Below are positions 8,991-18,675 of a stretch of DNA of 64,000 nucleotides, one piece after another. The translations under genes were made by a program, and so were the position numbers. The notes beneath the pieces were generated by a model. The model saw only the letters and a program-made list of their open reading frames with translations. It was not told the DNA's origin and searched no databases. Origin of the DNA: Salinicola acroporae (GTDB lineage Bacteria > Pseudomonadota > Gammaproteobacteria > Pseudomonadales > Halomonadaceae). The stretch covers positions 62,001 to 126,000 of the forward strand of contig NZ_PZJW01000005.1 in the NCBI RefSeq assembly GCF_003206615.1. The letters run 5' to 3'. How positions within the stretch are numbered: position 1 is the stretch's first letter; each line of letters begins with the position of its first letter.

Positions 8991-9099
8991 TCCCTTCCTC
9001 CCATCGTTCATTCAACTCCCGTCGCCCGCTGCTCATGTTGAAAACTTCGAGAGCCGCGGACAAGCGTGCGATACTCTACCGACAGTTCCAGCTCGCGAG

Positions 9100-9411
9100 A
9101 TGTACAGCACGATGACACCCGCCGCCTCCCCTCCCGGCCAGCCGACACCGCCACCAGGCCCCACCAATACCATGGCACTGGCGGCGTTCGCGTTGAGCGT
9201 GCTGGGCACCTTCGTCCCCCCTGCAGCGCTGGGCGGCGTCGTGTGCGGCCATCTCGCTCGACGCCAGATTCGCCAACAGCAGGAATCCGGCGATAGCTGG
9301 GCCCTGGCCGGTTTGATACTAGGCTATTTGTTGATCCTGTTGTCGCTGGCGGGACTTTTGCTGTTTGGCGGCTTCATCGTGACAATGTTCGGTGTCATGG
9401 CTTTCCTGTAG
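9100..9411 (+). CDS. Small DUF4190-type membrane protein
   Basis: A 103-aa protein with a Pro-rich N-terminus (PPGQPTPPPGPTNT), then two hydrophobic helices (about residues 24-50 and 68-100) joined by GHLARRQIRQQQESGDSWALAG. The layout MALAAFALSVLG - GxVCGHLARRQI - GxxxALAGLILGYL is the signature of DUF4190 proteins, whose function is unknown. It is probably inserted in the inner membrane with both termini on the same side. It lies between a divergent DUF482 gene and pncB, on pncB's strand, 72 bp upstream. No regulatory site stands out. Confidence 0.75.
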   Translation: MYSTMTPAASPPGQPTPPPGPTNTMALAAFALSVLGTFVPPAALGGVVCGHLARRQIRQQQESGDSWALAGLILGYLLILLSLAGLLLFGGFIVTMFGVMAFL

Positions 9412-9483
9412 CCGATTTCATTGAAGAAACGCTCGCCGGCAAACAACGACCGCGGGTTCTGCCTACGCTGATGACGAGTTCCC

Positions 9484-10656
9484 ATGCTGACTTCGCTTCT
9501 CGACAACGACTTCTACAAGATCACGATGCAGAATGCCGTGATCAAGCGCTTCCCCTACGCCCAGGCCCGCTACGCCTTCATCAATCGTGGCGAGCATGAG
9601 TTTCCGGACGGGTTTGGCGACGCGCTACGACGCGAGGTGGATGCGATGGCCAACCTGGTCCTGAGCGACGCCGAAAAGCGCTATCTCGAAGCCACCTGCC
9701 CCTATCTCGATCCGACTTACCTCGACTTTCTGGCAGGCTTTCGCTACGACCCGGCGGAAGTGACCATCCGCCAGCAGGGTGCCGACCTCTCGGTGACGAT
9801 CGAGGGGCTGTGGTATCGCACCATTCTGTGGGAAGTCCCGCTGATGGCGCTGATCAGCGAACTCTGGTACCGCTTGCGCGATGTCGAGCGGGATGCCGAC
9901 GAGACGGTGGAGGCTCGCACCCGGGCCAAGATAGAGCAGTACCAGAAGCTGGGGCTGAAAATCGCCGAATTCGGTACCCGGCGACGTTTTTCATTCGATG
10001 TGCACGACCGAGTGGTCGGCGCGCTGCGCCACCACGGCGGGGAGGCGTTCAGTGGCAGCAGCAATGTGCTGCTGGCGATGCGCCATGGCGTCAAGCCCAT
10101 CGGCACCCATGCGCATGAGTGGTTCATGTTCCACGGCGCCCGGTTCGGCTTCAAGATGGCCAACAGCCTCGCCCTGGAGCACTGGGTCGATGTCTACCGT
10201 GGCGATCTAGGCATCGCTCTGACCGACACGTTTACCAGCCCGGCCTTTTTCGAGAGCTTCGACAAGAAGTTCGCCAAACTCTTCGACGGCGTCAGGCACG
10301 ATAGCGCCGACCCGATCGATTTCGCGGCCTCGACCATCGCCCACTACGAAAAGCTGGGCATCGATCCACGCAGCAAGACGATCATCTTCTCCGACGCCCT
10401 GACGCCGGAGAAGGTCGAGCGGATCCAGGCCTTCTGCCAGGACCGTATCGGCATGGCGTTCGGCATCGGCACCAATTTCACCAACGATGTCGGCGTCGAA
10501 CCCATGAACATGGTCGTCAAGATGGTCGAGGCACGACCGGAAGGCCAGCACTGGCTGCCCGTGATCAAACTATCCGACGTCCCCGACAAGCATACTGGCG
10601 ATCCCGAGATGATCGCGTTGGCCAAGCGCGTTCTGGCGCTCAGCCGGCCAAGCTGA
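9484..10656 (+). CDS. pncB: Nicotinate phosphoribosyltransferase
   Basis: This is the first enzyme of the Preiss-Handler NAD salvage route, making nicotinate mononucleotide from nicotinate and PRPP. It has 390 aa, the normal length of the short bacterial type. It opens with LTSLLDNDFYKITMQNAV, the conserved substrate-facing start, and carries EFGTRRRFSFDVHDRVV, the catalytic-His region PIGTHAHEWFM, and GVRHDSADP. The C-terminal part includes FGIGTNFTNDVG and VIKLSDVPDKHTGDPE. Expected to be cytoplasmic. It appears to be a single-gene unit, with a short pentanucleotide repeat directly after the stop. Confidence 0.96.
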   Translation: MLTSLLDNDFYKITMQNAVIKRFPYAQARYAFINRGEHEFPDGFGDALRREVDAMANLVLSDAEKRYLEATCPYLDPTYLDFLAGFRYDPAEVTIRQQGADLSVTIEGLWYRTILWEVPLMALISELWYRLRDVERDADETVEARTRAKIEQYQKLGLKIAEFGTRRRFSFDVHDRVVGALRHHGGEAFSGSSNVLLAMRHGVKPIGTHAHEWFMFHGARFGFKMANSLALEHWVDVYRGDLGIALTDTFTSPAFFESFDKKFAKLFDGVRHDSADPIDFAASTIAHYEKLGIDPRSKTIIFSDALTPEKVERIQAFCQDRIGMAFGIGTNFTNDVGVEPMNMVVKMVEARPEGQHWLPVIKLSDVPDKHTGDPEMIALAKRVLALSRPS

Positions 10657-10681
10657 GCCGGGCCGGGCCGGGCCGGGCCGG
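10657..10681. repeat. Pentanucleotide tandem repeat (GCCGG x5)
   Basis: Five perfect copies of GCCGG start on the base after the pncB stop codon. The tract can fold back on itself but is not followed by a T run, so it is not an ordinary terminator. Short perfect repeats of this sort are prone to slippage. Confidence 0.9.
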
Positions 10682-10789
10682 AAGCCAGAATCAGGCCACC
10701 GCGTCGCTCATGGACAAGGTCTGCCTCCCTGGCTTTTGACCGTTCTTCCGGCTTCGGACCGGTGGCTCGAGGCTAGGGACGCAGCCCGA

Positions 10790-11593
10790 TCACTGGTTCA
10801 ATGCCTCGTCCAGCGTCAGCAGCGCAGCCTGCCAGGAGGCGGCATCGGCCGCCGCGTTGTAACCCAGCGGCAGGTCGTACTCCTTCGCCAGCGCGTCGGC
10901 ATCCGGATTGGTGAACGCATGCTTGGCGCCGGGGTACTGGACCACGCGAACGTCGGCCCCATCCTTCTTCAGCGCGTCAGCCATGCTGTCGAGCGCTTCC
11001 GGGTCCACCAGCGGGTCGTCCTGACCGTTGTAGATGCGCACCAACCCGTCGAACGGTTGCGGATTGGTGACGACCTGTGTGGGACTGCCGTGAAAGCTGA
11101 TCGCCGCGTCCAGCGGCATGCCGGCCAACGCCATGTTCATCACGACACCGCCACCGAAGCAGTAGCCAATCGCAGCCATGCGATTCTCTCGCACCGCCGG
11201 GTGCTGACGCAGCGCCGACATGGCCGCTTCCAGACGCGCCCTGGCGGAGGGCCAGTCCTGCATCACCTGACTGGAGAATGCCTTGGCATCCTTGGGATGC
11301 TGGGCCACCTTGCCGTCGCCGTACATGTCGACAGCCAGCGCCACGAACCCGAGCGCCGCCAGTTGGTCGGCCTTGTGCTTGATGTAGTCGTTCAGCCCCC
11401 ACCACTCATGGACCAGCAGGACACCGGGGCGAGGCTCATCGTCGCTGGCGTTGTAGGCGAGATAGCCTTGGTACGTCTGCCCGCCCGTGGTGTACTCGAA
11501 GGTCTCTCCCTGAACATGGGGGCCTTCGACCTCATCGGCCCAGGCCGACACGCACATCAGGCTGAGCAGCGAGGCCAGCAGTAGTCGTCCCAT
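10790..11593 (-). CDS. Dienelactone hydrolase family protein with signal peptide
   Basis: A 267-aa alpha/beta hydrolase exported to the periplasm. The ATG at 11593 follows an AGGAGAGAGAGG ribosome site and starts a signal peptide (MGRLLLASLLSLMCVSAWA) with probable cleavage after AWA. The catalytic triad is the Cys-Asp-His type of dienelactone hydrolases: Cys145 in GYCFGGG, Asp192/193 in YNGQDDPLVD, and His225 in PGAKHAFT. LLVHEWWGLND is the oxyanion-side motif. Cytosolic dienelactone hydrolases act in chlorocatechol degradation; the exported relatives have no settled substrate. No catabolic genes lie nearby, so the physiological role is unknown. Confidence 0.87.
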   Translation of the reverse strand: MGRLLLASLLSLMCVSAWADEVEGPHVQGETFEYTTGGQTYQGYLAYNASDDEPRPGVLLVHEWWGLNDYIKHKADQLAALGFVALAVDMYGDGKVAQHPKDAKAFSSQVMQDWPSARARLEAAMSALRQHPAVRENRMAAIGYCFGGGVVMNMALAGMPLDAAISFHGSPTQVVTNPQPFDGLVRIYNGQDDPLVDPEALDSMADALKKDGADVRVVQYPGAKHAFTNPDADALAKEYDLPLGYNAAADAASWQAALLTLDEALNQ

Positions 11594-11643
11594 CCTCTCT
11601 CTCCTTCTATGACTGGCTTGACGCCTGGCGCGGCCGGCTCCTT

Positions 11644-12963
11644 TCATGGCGCCTGCTGGACGCGATCCCGGCCACGCCGCTTGGCATCGCGCATGCCCGC
11701 TTCGGCACGCACCAACATGGTTTCCGCGGACTCGCCATCGCGTCGCTCGGCGACACCAAGACTAACCGAGAACGACAGCCAATGGCCATGGAACTCCACC
11801 CGGGTCGAGGCGAAACGGCCACGCAACCTCTCCGCGATGGTGGCCGTCTCCTGCAGGGACTTACCACTCATCAACAGTGCGAAGGTATCCTCTCCGAGCC
11901 GGCCGAAACTGAATCGTTCTCTCAACATCGCCCGACACATCTCGCCGATGCAACTGAGGACGAGATCCCCACCCTCTCTACCCCACGCCTGATTGATATC
12001 CTCGAAGCGATCGACATCGAACACGATCAGCGTGAATCGGGCTCCGACCTCCCCGTTGGAGAGCGCGTGTCGCAACAGCCCCATGAACGGCTCCCGATTG
12101 AGCGCCGAGGTGAGCTCGTCGGTCGCGGTATAGGCATCCCACTGCAACGACTGCTGCCGTCGCTGGGTAATATTCCTGGCAACGGCGATCCAACCCGGCA
12201 TGGCAGAGGGCTCGGATGTCGGCGTCAGCGGCAGTGGGTAAGGCGAAAAGTGAATCTCGAACCAGCGGTAGTCACCATCCCTGTGCCTTAACCGCAACTC
12301 CACGAGTGAAGAGCTCGCGCTGGCGGCCATCTCTACCAGCAAGCGGCGTATTCGGGAGCCATCCTCGGGCGCCATCAACGCGAATAACGACGATGAGAGC
12401 AACGACTCGCTGGCCACGCCAAGCGCTCCTTGGGTATCACCAGCGGCATAGTGGCAATCGAGATCCTCGTCGAGCGCCATGAACACGTCACCGCAGTGGT
12501 CGAGGAGAGACGGCAGCGATGGGCCATCGTTCTCGGCCACGGCCACGACTCGTGGCTGCAACAGGCCAACCAGTGTAACGGCCGCGCCACTCGCGTCACG
12601 CTGGATGTTGACGCTGTCGTCGATCGTGCAGCGGGAGCCATCCGGCCGATCGATGACGTAGGAAAGCCGGATGGCAGGGCTTCCCTGGGTCAGGGCCTGC
12701 TGAAGCTGCTCCAGCACCACCAATCGCTCGGGCTCCGGAATTTGCGCCAGCCACAGCTCCGGCCGGGAACGATGGTCTTCCACCGGCCGATGACTCAAGG
12801 TAGCGATGGAGTCACCGACAAAGCGTAGCTCACCCAACCACCACGCCGAGTCGGTGACATAGACCGTACCTGGCAGCATCTGTAGCCAATTCTGCGTTTC
12901 CGCGCCCGGACTTCCGTCGTCATGCACGAAGGCATCCACTGGATCCATGCACTCCGGCCTCAT
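11644..12963 (-). CDS. PAS-GGDEF sensor protein with degenerate GGDEF signature
   Basis: A 439-aa protein with no membrane helix. Two PAS-like regions come first: about residues 25-135 (ending in a PAS/PAC-like YVIDRPDGSRCTIDDS segment) and 150-270 (RLRHRDGDYRWFEIHFSPY, ARNITQRRQ). A GGDEF domain follows at about 275-435 (DELTSALNREPFMGLL, FDVDRFEDINQAWG). The catalytic loop reads RLGEDTF (G357 to F361) where active cyclases have GG(D/E)EF. The Mg-binding Asp of FDVDRF is kept, and the tail SLGVAERRDGESAETML is normal. It may be a weak or inactive cyclase acting as a c-di-GMP/GTP receptor. A second ATG (12948) with GGAG nearby is a possible alternative start. No operon partner is seen. Confidence 0.85.
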   Translation of the reverse strand: MRPECMDPVDAFVHDDGSPGAETQNWLQMLPGTVYVTDSAWWLGELRFVGDSIATLSHRPVEDHRSRPELWLAQIPEPERLVVLEQLQQALTQGSPAIRLSYVIDRPDGSRCTIDDSVNIQRDASGAAVTLVGLLQPRVVAVAENDGPSLPSLLDHCGDVFMALDEDLDCHYAAGDTQGALGVASESLLSSSLFALMAPEDGSRIRRLLVEMAASASSSLVELRLRHRDGDYRWFEIHFSPYPLPLTPTSEPSAMPGWIAVARNITQRRQQSLQWDAYTATDELTSALNREPFMGLLRHALSNGEVGARFTLIVFDVDRFEDINQAWGREGGDLVLSCIGEMCRAMLRERFSFGRLGEDTFALLMSGKSLQETATIAERLRGRFASTRVEFHGHWLSFSVSLGVAERRDGESAETMLVRAEAGMRDAKRRGRDRVQQAP

Positions 12964-13011
12964 TGAGCCGCAGAGACGTTTCCGTGCGGCTGGGTGGTAT
13001 ACGGGATGGCG

Positions 13012-13338
13012 CTAGCGGGAACCAACGCGACGCCGGGGAGAAGCGTGAGAGTCGAACGTGGAACTCTCCTCGGATCTGCGCTTCCCGTCATCACGGGTAT
13101 CAGCCTCGGGCTTGCTCGACCAACCCGATTGGCGACGCTGGCAGGCACTGGCGAGCTGGCTCAGCTCATCGCGGGTCAATTCGAAACGGTGTATTCCTGA
13201 CTGCTCCTGCCAGATCACGAAAATCACCGGCACGGGGCGCGACTGGTCGACGCCAACGATTCGTCCGCGGCGCGGCTCCCCGGGCTCTTGTATCGTTTCG
13301 CCAATCAGGCGATGTGCGTTGATGATGGTGTCCTGCAT
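13012..13338 (-). CDS. Hypothetical protein, 108 aa
   Basis: I do not recognise this protein. The N-terminal 65 residues look like a compact alpha/beta module (RRGRIVGVDQSRPVPVIFVIWQ, then FELTRDELSQLASACQRRQ). The last 40 residues are charged and low in complexity (Lys, Arg, Ser, Glu) and look disordered. The codon usage of the first half is normal for the genome, which supports coding. The ribosome site is weak. It lies alone between the GGDEF gene and the gap terminator, on the same strand as both. Confidence 0.5.
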   Translation of the reverse strand: MQDTIINAHRLIGETIQEPGEPRRGRIVGVDQSRPVPVIFVIWQEQSGIHRFELTRDELSQLASACQRRQSGWSSKPEADTRDDGKRRSEESSTFDSHASPRRRVGSR

Positions 13339-13551
13339 GACGCCGCCAACCTCGGTGCTTGGTGAAAGATGGACATCTTCAGACTTACACTAGAAGCGAA
13401 GGGCGGGTAAGTCCAAGACCATCAACATGATGCGTAGCATACAGCCTTCTATCGACGCTGGATCGAACGACTTGAGTACGAAATAGGTAGCACTTCATCC
13501 ATAAGCGACCGGCCGAGCCCGCCGATGCCGAGAGATATACCATACCCAAAA
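13339..13551. other. Non-coding spacer before the gap terminator
   Basis: No credible gene is seen between the hypothetical protein and the gap terminator. The stretch is visibly less GC-rich than its surroundings and could contain the promoter of the small leftward gene at 13338. No repeat or clear operator was found. The further 95 bp between the terminator and the gap stop codon is 3' untranslated sequence. Confidence 0.5.
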
Positions 13552-13586
13552 GACGAGGGGCGGCAGAAAATCTGCCGCCCCTCGTC
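13552..13586 (-). terminator. Rho-independent terminator of gap
   Basis: GACGAGGGGCGGCAG (13552-13566) and CTGCCGCCCCTCGTC (13572-13586) form a perfect 15-bp GC-rich stem with a five-base loop. Read leftward, as the gap transcript runs, the stem is followed directly by TTTT. It lies about 95 bp past the gap stop. On the plus strand no T run follows, so it works for the leftward transcript. Confidence 0.88.
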
Positions 13587-13681
13587 GTCATCGTGGGCAG
13601 GACCGGTCTACCAAGGCCCTGGAACTATATGGGCTCGATCGCTCGGGAACCCGGTCGCCCCGCTACCACCCGGCGCATGCC

Positions 13682-14683
13682 TCAGCTTGCCGCCTGCATC
13701 GCCAGCGCCGTGTCCAGCATGCGGTTGGAGAAACCCCACTCGTTGTCATACCAGGCCATGACCTTGACCAGACGGCCATTCACGCGGGTGTGATTGGCAT
13801 CGAAGGTGGACGAGTTGGGGTCGTGGTTGAAATCGATCGAGACCAGCGGCTGCGAGTTGACTGCCAGTACCGGCGAGCTGGCTGCCGCCTTGGTGACGAT
13901 CTCGTTGATCTCTTCCTTGGTGGTATCACGCCCGGCGGTGAAAGTCAGGTCGACCAGCGACACATTGATCACCGGCACGCGCACCGCGAGACCGTCGAGC
14001 TTGCCGTTCAATTCCGGCAGGACCAGCCCGACGGCAGCCGCCGCCCCGGTCTTGGTCGGGATCATCGACTGCGTGGCGCTGCGGGCGCGGTACGGATCCT
14101 TGTGATAGACGTCGGAAAGATTCTGGTCGTTGGTATAGGCGTGGACCGTGGTCATCAGACCATTCTCGATCCCGACGGTGTCCTGCAGCGCCTGCGCCAC
14201 CGGTGCCAGGCAATTGGTGGTGCACGAGGCGTTGGAGACCACCCGATGCTCGGCCTTCAGCGTTCCCTCGTTGACGCCGAACACGATCGTCGCATCGGCA
14301 TCACCGCTGGGAGCGGAGATCAGCACCCGCCCCGCGCCCGCCTCGATGTGCTTGGCGGCGGCGTCGCGGCCGGTGAACAGCCCGGTGCACTCCATCACCA
14401 GATCGACATTCAGCGACTTCCACGGCAGCTGGGCCGGATCGCGCTCGGAGAGGATACGAATGCTATCCCCGTCTACGCTGAGGGTATCGCTGTCGTGGGA
14501 GACGTCGAACCCGAAGCGGCCGTGGACGCTGTCATGGCGCAGCAGATGGGCGTTGAGCGCCGGATCGCCGAGATCGTTGATGGCGACGACTTCGATCCGG
14601 TCCCGATAACCGTTCTCGTACATGGCTCGGAGTACGTTACGGCCAATGCGGCCGAATCCGTTGATGGCGACACGCAATGTCAT
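13682..14683 (-). CDS. gap: Type I glyceraldehyde-3-phosphate dehydrogenase
   Basis: A 333-aa GAPDH oxidising glyceraldehyde 3-phosphate to 1,3-bisphosphoglycerate, the step that joins ED products to lower glycolysis. The NAD-binding start [16 protein letters not shown] and the nucleotide-selecting VVAINDLGD point to NAD preference. The active-site [12 protein letters not shown] (Cys154), TVHAYTNDQ (His about 181) and the C-terminal [14 protein letters not shown] are all intact. It is transcribed away from edd-glk, with a shared 280-bp control region that holds a HexR-like palindrome. In Pseudomonas putida the corresponding gap-1 gene belongs to the HexR regulon, which fits this position. A strong terminator follows the gene. 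Confidence 0.96.
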   Translation of the reverse strand: MTLRVAINGFGRIGRNVLRAMYENGYRDRIEVVAINDLGDPALNAHLLRHDSVHGRFGFDVSHDSDTLSVDGDSIRILSERDPAQLPWKSLNVDLVMECTGLFTGRDAAAKHIEAGAGRVLISAPSGDADATIVFGVNEGTLKAEHRVVSNASCTTNCLAPVAQALQDTVGIENGLMTTVHAYTNDQNLSDVYHKDPYRARSATQSMIPTKTGAAAAVGLVLPELNGKLDGLAVRVPVINVSLVDLTFTAGRDTTKEEINEIVTKAAASSPVLAVNSQPLVSIDFNHDPNSSTFDANHTRVNGRLVKVMAWYDNEWGFSNRMLDTALAMQAAS

Positions 14684-14918
14684 GATGCTCTCCTCTTGAT
14701 GGCGTGACTGGAACGCTGAAGCTGGCGTAATCGAAACGTTGAGTCGACCGGGTGACGCACCTGCGCTCTACCCGGCGCGGCAGCAGATCGAACGAAAGGA
14801 TTAGATCGCCGCGCAGTTGTGAATAGCCTAGTACGTAGTCTAGAACATCGTCGCATGAAAAAATATTACCCCAAAAGGCTAATACCAAAGACGCATTCAC
14901 GAACATACGGGGTATTTT

Positions 14919-14934
14919 TTGGTAAGTTTACCAA
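14919..14934. promoter_or_regulatory. HexR-like palindrome in the gap/edd intergenic region
   Basis: TTGGTAAGTTTACCAA is a perfect inverted repeat (TTGGTAA and TTACCAA, two-base centre), 30 bp before the edd ATG. Its form resembles the TT-GTAA-N-TWWAC palindromes in the zwf/hexR interval of this window and the TTGT-N7/8-ACAA core reported for Pseudomonas HexR. The surrounding 280-bp interval is AT-rich and holds the divergent promoters. Binding by HexR is inferred. Confidence 0.6.
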
Positions 14935-14963
14935 ATAAACCTGACAGCTCGATGAGGCACCCC

Positions 14964-16814
14964 ATGACGCTCGACCCTACCCTGGACCGTGTAACGAGGC
15001 GCATCGAAGAGCGCTCTGCCGACCGCCGCCGTCTCTATGAAGAGCGGATGCAGCAGCAGCACCGCCGTGGCGTCCATCGCGCGGAGCTCTCCTGCGGCAA
15101 CCTGGCTCACGGCTTCGCCGCCTGCAACGCTGGCGACAAGAACAGCCTGAAGCTGATGAACAGCGCCAATATCGGCATCGTCTCTTCCTACAACGACATG
15201 CTGTCCGCTCACCAGCCGCTCGAGCACTTTCCCGAACTGATCAAGGAGGCCGCTCGCGGCATGGGCAGTACGGCGCAGTTCGCCGGCGGCGTGCCAGCCA
15301 TGTGCGACGGCGTCACCCAGGGTCAACCCGGCATGGAGCTATCGCTGTTCTCCCGCGATGTGATCGCCATGTCGACGGCGGTGGCGATGTCGCACAACAT
15401 GTTCGATGGCGCACTCTATCTCGGTGTATGTGACAAGATCGTGCCGGGACTCTTCATTGGTGCCGCGCGCTTTGGCCATCTGCCCGCGGTGTTCGTGCCG
15501 GCCGGCCCGATGCCGAGCGGGCTGCCCAATGCCGAGAAGTCGCGAATCCGCCAGCTCTACGCCGAGGGCAAGGTGGGCCGCGACGCGCTGCTGGAGGCGG
15601 AGTCCGACTCCTACCATAGCGCTGGCACCTGCACCTTCTATGGTACCGCCAACTCCAACCAGCTCATGCTCGAGATGATGGGGTTGCACATGCCGGGCAC
15701 CTCGTTCGTCAACCCCGGTACACCGCTGCGCGACGCCATCACCCGTTTCAGCACCGAGCAGGTGATCCGCAATAGTGACCAGGGCGGCGATTACCACCCG
15801 TTCTACAAACAGATCGACGCCCACGCCATCGTCAACGCCATGGTCGGACTTCTCACCTCGGGTGGATCGACCAACCATACCCTGCACCTGGTGGCGATGG
15901 CCGCCTCCGTGGGCCTGACCATCACCTGGGACGATTTTGCCGAGCTATCGACGGTCGTACCCGGGCTGACCCGGATCTACCCCAACGGTCAGGCCGACGT
16001 GAACCACTTCCACGCCGCTGGCGGCGTCAGCTTTCTGGTAAGACAACTGCTCTCGGCGGGCCTGATGCATGCCGACGTGCGCACCGCCTTCGGCACCGAC
16101 ATGACCGCCTACACCCAGGAGCCATTCCTGGAGGGGGATCGGCTGGTCTGGCGCGAAGGCACACAGCAGAGTCTCGATGAAGAGGTGCTGCGGCCGATAA
16201 CCCGCCCATTCTCGGCCACCGGCGGGCTAGCCGTGCTCGACGGCAATCTGGGACGTGGCGTGATCAAGGTTTCCGCGGTCAAGCCCGAGTTTCGCCGGGT
16301 CGAGGCGCCGGCGCGTATCTTCGACGACCAGATTCAGGTCAAGGCGGCGTTCGAGAGCGGCGAGCTGGATCGCGATGTCATCGTCGTGGTGCGCTTTCAG
16401 GGTCCCCGCGCCAACGGCATGCCGGAGCTGCATCAGTTGACCCCTTTCCTGGGCGTGCTTCAGGATCGCGGGCACAAGGTCGCGCTGGTCACCGATGGGC
16501 GAATGTCAGGTGCCTCTGGTAAGGTACCCGCCGCGATCCACATCACCCCGGAGGCGGTCGACGCCGGGCCCATCGCCTATCTGCGCGACGGCGACCGGGT
16601 GCTGCTCGACCCCGACAATGGCGTGCTGGAGGCGCGGGTCGACGCCGCAACCTGGGCGCAACGCGAACCGGCGTCCTGCGACCTGGACCACTATCATCAG
16701 GGAATGGGCCGCGAACTGTTCGCCGGTTTCCGCCAGTTGGTCGGCGGTGCCGAGGAAGGCGCGGCAACCTTTGGCGGCTTCGACGCCGCCGACTTGCCCG
16801 GAGGGCACACATGA
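14964..16814 (+). CDS. edd: 6-phosphogluconate dehydratase
   Basis: The first committed ED enzyme, converting 6-phosphogluconate to KDPG with an oxygen-sensitive Fe-S cluster. It has 616 aa from the ATG at 14964, preceded by GAGG; an in-frame ATG at 14952 is possible. IlvD/Edd family segments are intact: [63 protein letters not shown] (cluster and substrate cysteines), [10 protein letters not shown] and [19 protein letters not shown]. It heads a coupled operon: its TGA overlaps the glk ATG. The palindrome about 30 bp upstream of the ATG suggests HexR repression lifted by KDPG, as in pseudomonads. Confidence 0.96.
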   Translation: MTLDPTLDRVTRRIEERSADRRRLYEERMQQQHRRGVHRAELSCGNLAHGFAACNAGDKNSLKLMNSANIGIVSSYNDMLSAHQPLEHFPELIKEAARGMGSTAQFAGGVPAMCDGVTQGQPGMELSLFSRDVIAMSTAVAMSHNMFDGALYLGVCDKIVPGLFIGAARFGHLPAVFVPAGPMPSGLPNAEKSRIRQLYAEGKVGRDALLEAESDSYHSAGTCTFYGTANSNQLMLEMMGLHMPGTSFVNPGTPLRDAITRFSTEQVIRNSDQGGDYHPFYKQIDAHAIVNAMVGLLTSGGSTNHTLHLVAMAASVGLTITWDDFAELSTVVPGLTRIYPNGQADVNHFHAAGGVSFLVRQLLSAGLMHADVRTAFGTDMTAYTQEPFLEGDRLVWREGTQQSLDEEVLRPITRPFSATGGLAVLDGNLGRGVIKVSAVKPEFRRVEAPARIFDDQIQVKAAFESGELDRDVIVVVRFQGPRANGMPELHQLTPFLGVLQDRGHKVALVTDGRMSGASGKVPAAIHITPEAVDAGPIAYLRDGDRVLLDPDNGVLEARVDAATWAQREPASCDLDHYHQGMGRELFAGFRQLVGGAEEGAATFGGFDAADLPGGHT

Positions 16815-17770
16815 CGACACCCGCCCTGATCGGCGACATTGGCGGAACCAACGCGCGCTTTGCGCTGGTCATGCCCGGCAGCGTCGAGCTTCAATCGATC
16901 GAGACGCTGCCCTGCGCACGCTACGCCGGACTGGTCGAAGCCATCCGGGCCTATCTCGAGCAGGTCGGTGCCGAAGCGCCCCGCGAGGCGTGCCTGGCCT
17001 TCGCCTGCCCGGTCCACGAGGACTGGGTCAAGATGACCAACAACGACTGGGCCTTCTCCAAGAAGGCGGTCGCTCACGAACTGGGGTTGTCGAACTTCAA
17101 GGTCATCAACGACTTCACCGCCCAGGCGCTGGGCATCCCCCATATCGACACCAAGGATCTGGTCAAGATCGGTGACGGCGAGGCCGAGGTCCGCCGCCCC
17201 CGCCTTATCATCGGCCCCGGAACCGGACTCGGCGTGGCCGGACTGATCCCCAGCCAGCGCCACTGGATCCCGCTCACCACGGAGGGCGGTCACGCCACCT
17301 TCGCCCCCACCGATCAGCGCGAGCGGCAGTTGCTCGACTACTTTCGCGCCCGCTACGGACGCGTCTCGATCGAACGCCTGCTTTGCGGCCAGGGCCTGCT
17401 CGATCTCTATCTCGCCCACGCCGCCCTGCTCAATGTCACCGCCAGCTACAACACCCCGGCGGAAGTGACCGGTGCAGCACGGGCCGGCGATCGCGTCGCC
17501 CGCGAGGCGCTGCTGCGCTTCATCAAGATACTCGGCTCCTGCGCTGGAGATGCCGCCCTCACCCTCGGTGCATTGGGCGGTGTTTATCTCTGCGGCGGCA
17601 TCACGCCGCGCCTCGTCGAATGGCTGCCGCGCAGCGACTTCCGCCGCGCCTTTGCCGACAAGGGCCGCCTGAGCGCCTACAATGCCGGCATTCCCACTTG
17701 GGTAGTGACCGCGCCCTGGACCGGGCTGCTGGGGGCGGCGGAAGCCCTGCACAACGAGGAGGTGACATGA
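16811..17770 (+). CDS. glk: Glucokinase (ROK-independent Glk family)
   Basis: A 319-aa cytoplasmic glucokinase that phosphorylates glucose with ATP to glucose 6-phosphate, the substrate of Zwf. [16 protein letters not shown] is the phosphate-binding loop of the Glk family. [19 protein letters not shown], the catalytic base region [24 protein letters not shown] and the EGGHATFAP motif are all present. [12 protein letters not shown] lies near the C-terminus. The start codon overlaps the edd stop (ATGA), and its own stop overlaps the next gene in the same way, giving strict translational coupling in the edd operon. No odd features. Confidence 0.95.
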   Translation: MTTPALIGDIGGTNARFALVMPGSVELQSIETLPCARYAGLVEAIRAYLEQVGAEAPREACLAFACPVHEDWVKMTNNDWAFSKKAVAHELGLSNFKVINDFTAQALGIPHIDTKDLVKIGDGEAEVRRPRLIIGPGTGLGVAGLIPSQRHWIPLTTEGGHATFAPTDQRERQLLDYFRARYGRVSIERLLCGQGLLDLYLAHAALLNVTASYNTPAEVTGAARAGDRVAREALLRFIKILGSCAGDAALTLGALGGVYLCGGITPRLVEWLPRSDFRRAFADKGRLSAYNAGIPTWVVTAPWTGLLGAAEALHNEEVT

Positions 17771-18675
17771 TTCCCGATACGCTGCGGCAATTGGTCGACG
17801 CGACCGACGGCCAGCGGGAAGCCGAGTGGCAAGGCCGGCGCCTGTTGCTGATCAATGCCGCCTGGGGCGAACTGGCGATCTCGCTGCAGGGCGCCCAGGT
17901 GCTCCACTTTCTACCTTTCGGCCCCGAAGCCGCAGGCGCCCCACCGGCACCCGGCACGGAGGATGGCTGGCTGTGGGTCACGCCGACGCCGCAACCAATG
18001 CCCGGCGCCATCCGCGGCGGGATTCCGCTGTGCTGGCCGTGGTTCGCCGACGAGTCGCCCGATGGCAAGGGGCCCATGCATGGCCCTGCCCGCACGGCGG
18101 CGTGGCGGGTCGATGCCGTCGACGACAGCGTCTCCGGTAGCGGCGTCGAGATCCATCTCTCCCCCGAGGAGCGACTGCACGACCAGCTCGTTCCCAGTGC
18201 CGTGGTGCATGCCAACGACCAGCGCCTGAGCGTCGAGCTGATGACGCGCCACACCGGCACCACCCCGGTCAAGCTGACGGGCGCGCTGCATACGTACTTC
18301 GCCGTCGCCGACACCCACCGGTGCCGTGTCGAAGGACTGGCCGGCGCACGCTATCTGGACAAGCTCGAACACTTCGCCGAGCACCACCAGCAGGGCGAAC
18401 TCGGTATTCGCGGTTCGCTCGACCGCATCTATCAATCGAACCGTCCGGTGATCCTCGATGACGGGCAGCGCCGGCTCGCGATCACCAAGCAGGGCAGCGA
18501 TTCCACCGTGGTCTGGCATCCCGGCGACGACCTCCCCGGCGACACCCCGGCCGCCGCCGGAATGCATTTTCTGTGCGTCGAGGCCGCCTGCACGCGGGTC
18601 GACCCGGTCTGGCTGGTACCGGACGGTCAGCATCTGCTCTCCACCACGATCGCGCGGGAGGCGACATCGACGTGA
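17767..18675 (+). CDS. D-hexose-6-phosphate mutarotase (aldose 1-epimerase family)
   Basis: A 302-aa galactose-mutarotase-fold protein of the YeaD group, which interconverts anomers of glucose 6-phosphate and related hexose phosphates. Diagnostic segments are GAQVLHFLPFG, IRGGIPLCWPWFAD, MHGPARTAAWRV, ALHTYFAVAD and FLCVEAACT. The ATG overlaps the glk TGA, and the stop overlaps the GTG of the next gene. Placed after glucokinase, it would supply the beta-anomer needed by Zwf, which is an inference from context. No signal peptide, so cytoplasmic. Confidence 0.9.
   Translation: MIPDTLRQLVDATDGQREAEWQGRRLLLINAAWGELAISLQGAQVLHFLPFGPEAAGAPPAPGTEDGWLWVTPTPQPMPGAIRGGIPLCWPWFADESPDGKGPMHGPARTAAWRVDAVDDSVSGSGVEIHLSPEERLHDQLVPSAVVHANDQRLSVELMTRHTGTTPVKLTGALHTYFAVADTHRCRVEGLAGARYLDKLEHFAEHHQQGELGIRGSLDRIYQSNRPVILDDGQRRLAITKQGSDSTVVWHPGDDLPGDTPAAAGMHFLCVEAACTRVDPVWLVPDGQHLLSTTIAREATST

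Noticed and set aside
14880-14900. A second HexR site (TTGGTATTAG on the minus strand) before gap
   Set aside because: It matches only the left half of the palindrome and has no symmetry; likely chance or part of the promoter.
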